Below are positions 57,081 to 64,000 of a stretch of DNA of 64,000 bases, in pieces. How positions within the stretch are numbered: the stretch's first letter is position 1; every line of letters begins with the position of its first letter. The stretch comes from Anaeramoeba flamelloides (lineage: Eukaryota > Metamonada > Anaeramoebidae): positions 1,488,001 to 1,552,000 of the forward strand of contig JANTQA010000040.1 in NCBI GenBank assembly GCA_027625915.1, written 5' to 3'. A model generated the notes under the pieces. The model did not search any database. It was not told where the DNA came from and was given only the letters and a program-made list of their open reading frames with translations. A program made the translations under genes and the position numbers.

Positions 57081-58645
57081 TTCTTGGACTTTTTCAGAAA
57101 ACTTTTTGGTCACACTTTTTTAAGGAGGTATTATTCCAAGCAAATTCTTCAAACACATGAAAAATTTCACCCTTTCATTTTGGTTTAGGTGTTTACAATA
57201 TTTTATCCACAGATCAAATCATTTTTTATAAAAAAAGTTTTTTTTGGAAATTATTTTTTGTTCTGCTGGAAAATAACCTTACTCACTAAACACAAAGCAA
57301 TAGTTAAGAATAGGATTAATTTACTGTTAAAGTATTGAATTTTGCATTGTAATTAGTTCCATGGTACTAATAACAGCCCTAAATGAAGAACTAATTGGAT
57401 AAATATCTTCTTGAGTGTATTTTCTAGCTATGTGGTAAATAATATTTTAGTGTAAAACATAACAAACAAAAGAAAAAAAAAACTACATTTTTCTGAAAAA
57501 ACACATTTTAAAATGATAAATATTTTTATTGTTCTTTTTTTTTTGTTATAAATTAAAAATAAGTTTTGTTATGAGGATAAAATTCATCAATTCCACCTTG
57601 ATCAATAAAAATAAGGAAAATTTTAATCTGTGGATAAAAGATCTTGAGTGCTTTAACCAAAATGAAAGGATTACTTTTTGTTTCGAATGTTTATAAATTC
57701 TTTGAGAAGACTAACTCTTAAGTCTCAAACTTTACTTTCCAAACAGTTCTTTGTAAAAATATTTGAAATTGAAATGAGATTTAATTGTAACAGTTCAACA
57801 TTTTGCAATTCTGAATTTATTATTTTGATTAGTATTCTCAAGGTTCACCTACCATACTTGACAAAAAAACCCTAATCTTAAAATGAAATCAATTATTCTT
57901 TTTTTAATCAAAAACTTTAAAAAAAAAAATATTTTGAAGCAATATTTAAGACTAAATTAAATAGTTTCTTAGTATTCTAACTAGAAGGATGTTTCCACAA
58001 TTTTTCAATACATCGTTGTTTAGTTGTAAATATTATTAGTAATAGATGAAAATTAATTTTATCAATTATTTCAATTCTTTTCTTCTTTATATATATTTTC
58101 CAAAAGAAAATAAAATTAAGAAAAATAAAAATATATTAAAAAGAAAACTTAGTTTTTTTTTTTTATTTCTTGTAAAAAATTGGTGAGGATAAATCCGAAA
58201 GGGGAAATTTTATTTATAGATTAAATCAGTTTAAATTTAATCTATTAAAAATTCATTTTAAATTTAACAATTTGATTTTGTTTTATTTCCTTTCTTATTT
58301 TTTTTATTTTATTTTTTTTTTTTTACGAGATCATCAAATTTATTAAAATATAATATTTTTATTGATAATTTAGACGTTATTGTATTGTATTAATCTTTCT
58401 AAATTTTAATTAAAGAAAATACAATTCTCGAAACATTAATAAAAAAACAAAACAAATTCAAAACAAAAAATGAAAGCAAAAGTAAAATAGAAATAAAAAC
58501 AAGATCCAAAAAAAGATCAAAAAAAATGATAAAAAAAATTAAATTAGTTCTCTTTTTTTTTGTTTTTGCTTTGATTTGTACTATTTTTATTAATTTTTTT
58601 TTTTTTATTTTTGAATTACTATTTGATTCATTCATTAAAAGCATA
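57081..58645. other. intergenic, nothing supported
   Basis: A/T-rich. A short frame from an ATG at 57661 and a longer one from a TTG at 57678 have no features of a gene. The end is the 3' flank of the minus-strand gene that stops at 58646. Confidence 0.45.
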
Positions 58646-60197
58646 TCAGTTGTTTCTGCTTCTTCCTCTTCCTCTACCCCTGCCTCTTCCTCTTCCTCTA
58701 TCTCTACCTCTTCCCCTTCCTCTGCCTCGATAATTATCTCTGTAATAATAATAACCTGAATTTTGGGGCACATTGCCATAGTGATCATAGGGATAATAGG
58801 AATCAAAATGATAAGGGTCTTGATAAAATCTGGTATCAGGGTTATATGAAGAATTTGTGGGGTAATAATTACGAGAATAATTCCTTCCAGATTTATTATT
58901 TCTTTCTGTTTTTGTATATTTTTTTTTTTCATGATCAGTTTTTTTCTCGTTAATAATTGATTGGTTTGGTTCCTTATTTATTTTTTTTTTTTTATTTTTG
59001 TTTTCAGAATTGTTATGATCCTTTTTTGAAGTATTATTTATTTGAGTTTCGTTTTGTTTATTTTTAATTGTATTTTCTTTGATTTTCTTTTTTTCTTTCG
59101 TTTCTTTACTTTCGATTGGTTTTTTTTTTGTTGTCGTTTTTTTATTTTTATTTTCTTGACTTATTTTTTTTTTTGAAGATTTTTTATTTTTATTTTCTTT
59201 TTCTGTTGAATCATTTTTTATTTTTTTTGTTGGTTTGGTAATCTTTTTTTTTTTTTTTTTTTTTTGTGATATTTTTTGATCTTTTTCCAAATCTTTAGTA
59301 GATTTTTTTTTTTTTTGGTTTTAGTTTTTGTTTTTTTCGTTGTTGTCCCTGTTGTTGCTGCTGTTGTAGTGGTAGTAGTAGTTGTTGGTGGTTTCTTTGA
59401 TTTCTTTGGTTTCTTTGATTTCTTTGATTTTGTTGATTTTGTTGATTTTTTTGATTTTTTTGATTTTGAACCTGTTTTAATTTTCTTTTTATTGAGATTT
59501 TCCTCATTTTCAATCTTATTTTTCTCATTATCAAGAATTTTTTTTTCTTTATTATTTTCTATATCATTGTCTATTCGTTTTTTCTTTTTTTTTACTTGAG
59601 ATTTATCTTTAGGTTTACTTTTGCTTAAACCTTTTCCCTTTCCCTTTCCTTTTTCTTTTACATTTCCCTCATCTTTTCCTTTCCCTTTCCCTTTCCCTTT
59701 CCCTTTCACTTTCACTTTCACTTTCGTTTTCTTTTTCCCCTTTTCATTTCCTTTTGTTATTTCTTTTTGAACTTGCTCTTTTTTTTTAATATTGCTTTTA
59801 CTTGGAGTTTTCGCCTTTCCCTTTCCCTTTCCTTTTCCCTTTCCTTTTCCTTTTAGGTTTCCTTTCCGTTGTTTTTTTTCTTCATCTTTTTCGTTTTCAC
59901 TTTCTTTTTTATTTTTATCAGGCTTTTTGCTTTTCGTTTCAATTTTTTCATTTTCAATTTTTTCATTTTCAATTTTTTCATTTTCAATTTTATTTTCCTT
60001 TTCAGTTTTCTTCAACTGAACCAAAAGTTCTTGTAAGCCAACATCTTTTTTTTGTTTTTCTTTTATTTTATTTTCGATAACTTTTTTTTCTTTCCATGTT
60101 TTTTCGTCTCTTGGCTTTCCTCTTCCAAAAATATCGTTTGAAGGTGATCGTTTTTGTGTATTTATTTTTAATTTGGATTTTGTTGTTTCTCTTTCAT
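58646..60197 (-). CDS. Lys-rich protein with RG-repeat tail, eIF4B-like motif, 5' exon(s) missing
   Basis: The last exon of a spliced gene: an AATAATAG acceptor precedes 60197, and no ATG follows in the open frame until deep in the repeats. It begins DERETTKSKLKINTQKRSPS, then NDIFGRGKPRDEKTWKEK, which recalls the (D/N)PFGxAKPxDE motif of eIF4B. Low-complexity blocks follow: KIENE repeats (15-bp units), KGKGKG (6-bp units) and KS/KP, then poly-Thr, poly-Lys, a Tyr-rich stretch (NSSYNPDTRFYQDPYHFDSY) and a tail of 12 or more RG dipeptides. Such tails bind RNA. The frame changes at an A14 run (T14 at 59303-59316 on the plus strand); one base more or two fewer would join it, so a sequencing slip is likely. 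Upstream exons were not found; two nested MITEs lie there. Confidence 0.6.
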
Positions 60198-60429
60198 CTA
60201 TTATTATTTAAAAAAATTATCATTAATTAACAAAAACGAAATTAGAAAATAACGAAAGGATCAAAATCAATGTAAAATTTTTGAATTTTTTTAAAATGTT
60301 TCTGATGTTCAGATTTTTCATTTTTTTTTTTTTCAAAAAGGAAAGTAAAAAATGTTTAGTAGATTTTCTTGTCTTCTTTTGAATAAAAACCTGAAGTTTG
60401 AATTGTCTCAGGTTTTTTTTTTTTTTTTT

Positions 60430-61265
60430 GTTTGTTTATTTGTATTTTGACTTTTATATTGAAAAAATTCTCTCTTAAATTTGTTTTGAAATGTAGATTA
60501 GTTGATTAAAACATTCGATTTATTTATAAATTAAATATTGAACAAATTTAACATTGAAGTTTTTGAATGCTTGGCTCATAATATATTTCATAAAATAATT
60601 TCAGATATTAGAAATATATTGAAAAAAAGCTAAAATTCAAAATTTTACAAAACAAAATTAAGTTTAAAACGCTCCTCATGATTGTTATTAAAAGTTTCTT
60701 TTGACTACTCTTTGAATTGGTAGACACAAATTTAGTCACTTCGGGATTCTCTCTATAACAGATTAAGCGTTTTTTAAAAAAAAACATTTAACCCTTAACA
60801 ATTCTTCCTCACTCCAAAAATCAAGAACGTGAATTTTTTTTATTTTGATTAATAATTATTTTTTTTTTTGTTTTGTGATGTATTGTAAATGATCAAACAT
60901 TGTATTAACATTCCAATTAGCTGGTAGGTTCTAATTTAATATTTCATGTAGAATTTATTAAGATTTATTTTTTCAAAAATTGAATTTTGGTTTGGGTTAA
61001 AATTTTTGAATTGGGGTTTAGAAAGAGTTTCATTAAACGGGAATAAAAATCATCAATCATTATCTTTTATTTGAGTTGATGATTATTAAGTAAATCTTTA
61101 TAAAAACAAAATTTGAAAAAATAGTTACCTATTCAAATTCTAAATGTTAATTTTTAAATACTATAAATCATTATATTTTGCATTTCGATCTTTGTATTAA
61201 TACAAGAATTTTAAAAAAAGATTGAAACAACCAAAAATTTTAATTGTGATTATTAGTAAATAATT
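60430..61265 (+). mobile_element. MITE family A, worn copy 4, split by B4
   Basis: The left part (60430-60700) matches copy 2 around AAATGTAGATTAGTTG and AAATATATTGA. The right part (61075-61265) matches AAAATAGTTAC and AATTTTTAAATACT. The middle is foreign to family A and includes a B element. Termini are lost. Confidence 0.55.
60840..61022 (+). mobile_element. MITE family B, partial copy 4
   Basis: The right third of family B: TTTTGTGATGTATTGTAAAT, TAACATTCCAATTAGCTGGT and the terminus TTGAATTGGGGTTTAG. It sits within the remains of A4. Confidence 0.65.
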
Positions 61266-61299
61266 AACTGTTATTTGAATTTTGAATGGGATAATATTT

Positions 61300-63300
61300 T
61301 CAAATAAACCTCGACTATTGGTGCAACCTCGATTTTTTTGGAAATTCTTTAAGAATGAACTAATTTGGTTAAAAATCTGATATTTGATTTTATTAGATAA
61401 AATATTATTTGAATTATAAGAATATAAATAATAGATCTTTTAAATTGTTGGAATATTGCTCAGAAGGGGAAATATTTCAAAAATAATACAAGTCACAAAT
61501 CTCAAAATTCATCCAAGAAAATTTGTATTCTTAGATATCTGAAATAATTCATTTTTTATATAATAAGTTATGTCCCTCTACGGATTAAAATCCAAAAAAT
61601 GAAAAGAAAAGTAGATACCCCACTTAACAAAGTATTAGCGATATTACCTCAACAAATTTTGTATTCATGAATAGTACTACCTGTGTGTGGATTTTAGGTC
61701 TATCTCAAAAGAGAATATAATTCTTGACAAAATTTTAAAATCAGATCAAAACAGAAGGAATGTGTTCTAACAGTTAAATGCAAGTTTATCAAACGTATTT
61801 TCCAATTTTGTTTCGAAGCAGTTGAGTCAAAATTTTAACACTCAATAAAAAAATCTTGAGAGTTACAAACGTAAAAAGAAGTGTTGGAATTAAGGTTTTC
61901 TTTTGGTTCTGAGTATTTAGAGAAGTGATGGTTTTGAAAATAAAAACTATTTGGAAAGTAGATTTAAAAGAATAAAACAGGATGTTTTAATTCCTTTTAT
62001 GTGATTCAAAGCTACGAGTAAAAAGTTGAAAAATCCATGTGGATCTAGTTACAAACTAATATAAAAGGTTGAATTAAAATCTTTGTCTTTTCATTTTTTT
62101 TCTCTTCTTTTGAGTTATTTTTTGAACAAAAGTAAAAAGAAAAAGAAAGATCTCTTACAAGGAACAATAAATGCAAAAAAAGCACGGGAAATTTCTTTAT
62201 AATTCAAATATGAGGAAAGTTACACACTGTTAACTGAAACATTTGCTCATTGGTTATACAATTGAAAATGGATCCAAAAAAACACCTAATTCATAGATCG
62301 AAAAAACTTGTAGAGAAACCCCTTTGTAACCTAAATTAACGATGATATATTCAAAAAAAACAAAGGTTGGATAATCTTTTTAAGTGATGTTGCATGTGTT
62401 AATTAGGGTTTGAAAAGAGTGGATCTTTTTCAAACAGAAAATAAATTGAAATTCAAATGATACTCAAATAATCCTTTAAACCATTTGATAGTAACATTTA
62501 CTAATAAACCACAATTAAAAAAGAATATGAATTGAAAAAAGAAGAAATTTTAATCTTATTTTATTTAAAAAACAATAAAGTATTTCGATCCCCATTTTTT
62601 TGTTTCTGTTATTTTATCCAATTAGCTTACGGGGCAAAACTTTTTGTATTTCCCTTGTTTTTGTGAAATATCTTATATTTTCCCCAATAATGAGTCTTTC
62701 AAAAGAGTGTTTTGATATCTACACTTGCGCTAAAGTCCTCGTGATATCCAAATATCTTTCAAGATTCATTATGGGGAAAATATTAGCGATATTCCCCTAC
62801 AAACCGGGAAATAATGATAGTTAATTTCCCCTCAGCAGAAATCATTTTAGGTCTTTTATTTAAGCATAATTTAACTTTTTAAATTTATTTGTCAATTAAA
62901 AACTTTTTGAAAAAATCAAAATTTATTTTTTTACAAAAAAAAAAAGTCAAAATAATCGAATTTTTAAAAAAAATAATCTCCAAAAAAAAATAACTATAAC
63001 AACAGCTATAACAGCACACCTCTTTAAATTTACTTTTTTTTTGAAATATTTGAAAGATAAGAAGAATTATTATCCAAATACGAAACACTAAAAGTTGAAA
63101 ATCAGACAATAACTTTGTTTGACTTTAATAAAAAAAAAAAGCTACTTAATCTGATAAGTACATATTAAAGAGAAGAAACTCTTTCAAACATTCTTTTCTT
63201 AAAAAAAAAAAAAACATAAAAATTTTCCAGACAGCGAAAAAATAAATCTAAAATTTTAATCGAGTTCGATTTGTTTTATTTTTTTAAAACCATTTCCAAA
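61300..63300 (+). repeat. copied Ras 5' flank without a Ras gene
   Basis: 61310-61565 and 62870-63290 align with the Ras3 5' flank (54760-55500), including CAACAGCTATAACA and ATTTTAATCGAGTTCG. About 1.3 kb (61566-62869) replace the 75 bp or so expected between them. After 63290, where the ATG of a fourth Ras would stand, no Ras sequence is seen. A relic of a Ras unit whose body has been deleted or replaced. Confidence 0.65.
62675..62783. repeat. imperfect palindrome
   Basis: ATATTTTCCCCAATAATGAG with TCTTTCAAAAG on the left is answered by CTTTCAAGATTCATTATGGG and GAAAATAT on the right; arms are about 43 bp and the spacer about 22 bp. It lies in the unmatched insert of the Ras relic. The motif ATTAGCGATATT follows directly and also occurs near 61632. 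Confidence 0.65.
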
Positions 63301-64000
63301 AGAAATATATTATTTGTTATTTATTTTTAAATGTAAAAAATGTTCCCTTGTTGTTGTTTTTTTTTTTTACTCATACCTTTTCAAGAGATAAATCGAAATT
63401 TGTTGATCTCTTTTGAGTGTTCCATTTAATTGTGTGTATTGATATTTATTTGTAAATGTTAACTGACGATTCTTAAAGAAAGGAATAATGAAGATTTGAA
63501 AAAAGATCTTGAGATGAAATTTGATACCTTATTTCGATTTCAAATTACAGTAATATTTTTTTTTGATCAATAATGGTTGTAATAGATTTTTTAGAATCAT
63601 TAATATGGAACTATGGAGCATTAATATATTGTTTTTTCCCTTAAGGAAGTAAGTACATTTTTCAAATTTTGAGTGCCACCATTTATGTGAAACCGACTTC
63701 TTTAAATTATTTCTTTAATCAAATACATTGATATTTTAATAAATACAAAAGTGGTATATATCCTAGTATAATTTATTTTCATACCAACTAAAAAATGGAA
63801 TTCAAACAAATGAAAAGATTGAGCTTGAAAAAATAAATTAAAATCATTTATTTCTTGATCTTATCTATAAAATTTGATACAATTACTTATTCTTAGTTTG
63901 ATTTTATTTTGAATTCTTCATGGAAAAAATATTTTTATTTGAAAATTTTTGATTAACAAATTACTGTTTATTTCTAAAGAATTTCCAAAATGAATTTAAA
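63301..64000. other. intergenic to window end
   Basis: No gene recognised. A block near 63575-63645 (AATAGATTTTTTAGA, CCCTTAAGG) may be a scrap of MITE A. An exon-like minus-strand frame ending at an AAAAG-GTATGAG site near 63390 is too short to support. Confidence 0.4.

Noticed and set aside
58399-58932. 177-codon minus-strand frame rich in Ile and Glu
   Set aside because: Shadow of the Tyr/RG-rich frame; the RG reading is the biologically sensible one.
1-64000. Search for tRNA, rRNA, snRNA and CRISPR
   Set aside because: No T-loop, U2/U6 signature or spaced direct-repeat array was recognised by eye.

Overview
The window is an A+T-rich nuclear segment from a protist: poly-A and poly-T runs everywhere, few genes, and lysine-rich proteins with (K/E/N)n and KG repeats. 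TAA, TAG and TGA all act as stops. Most introns are short GT-AG introns of 75-168 bp. The Ras-family expansion, a Stealth protein and the K/E/N-rich low-complexity proteins suggest a free-living amoeboid protist. An Anaeramoeba-like metamonad is my best guess, from style only; no rRNA or tRNA was seen.

Layout. A CSC1/OSCA/TMEM63-type channel lies at 3577-5901 (+). A spliced seven-helix membrane protein lies at 9777-10860 (-). A RapGAP gene (17813-28314, -) can be pieced together from eight exons whose splice phases all agree; two of its introns exceed 4 kb and hold repeat elements. MCM10 (33309-34655, +) and a Stealth-family sugar-phosphate transferase (41353-42993, +) follow. Three Ras-like GTPases lie on the + strand at 46228, 49756 and 55507, and a copied Ras 5' flank without a recognisable gene lies at 61.3-63.3 kb. 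A lysine-rich protein with an RG-rich tail (58646-60197, -) has a faint eIF4B resemblance.

Between the genes are many short non-autonomous elements with terminal inverted repeats. I separate at least ten families (A to L), several nested. Family A (about 766 bp, TTAA-flanked, ends GGGATTAGC...GCTAATCCC) has three clear copies. One sits in the 3' flank of a Ras gene, and the paralogous Ras flank keeps the matching empty site.

Functionally, the RapGAP and the Ras cluster may belong together. RapGAPs use an asparagine thumb (present here) and act on GTPases that lack Gln61; the only intact Ras in the cluster has Ser at that position. The other two Ras copies have damaged P-loop or switch motifs but share almost identical C-terminal halves with it, which points to gene conversion. 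Gene structures were read by eye from translations and splice motifs; no search was run.
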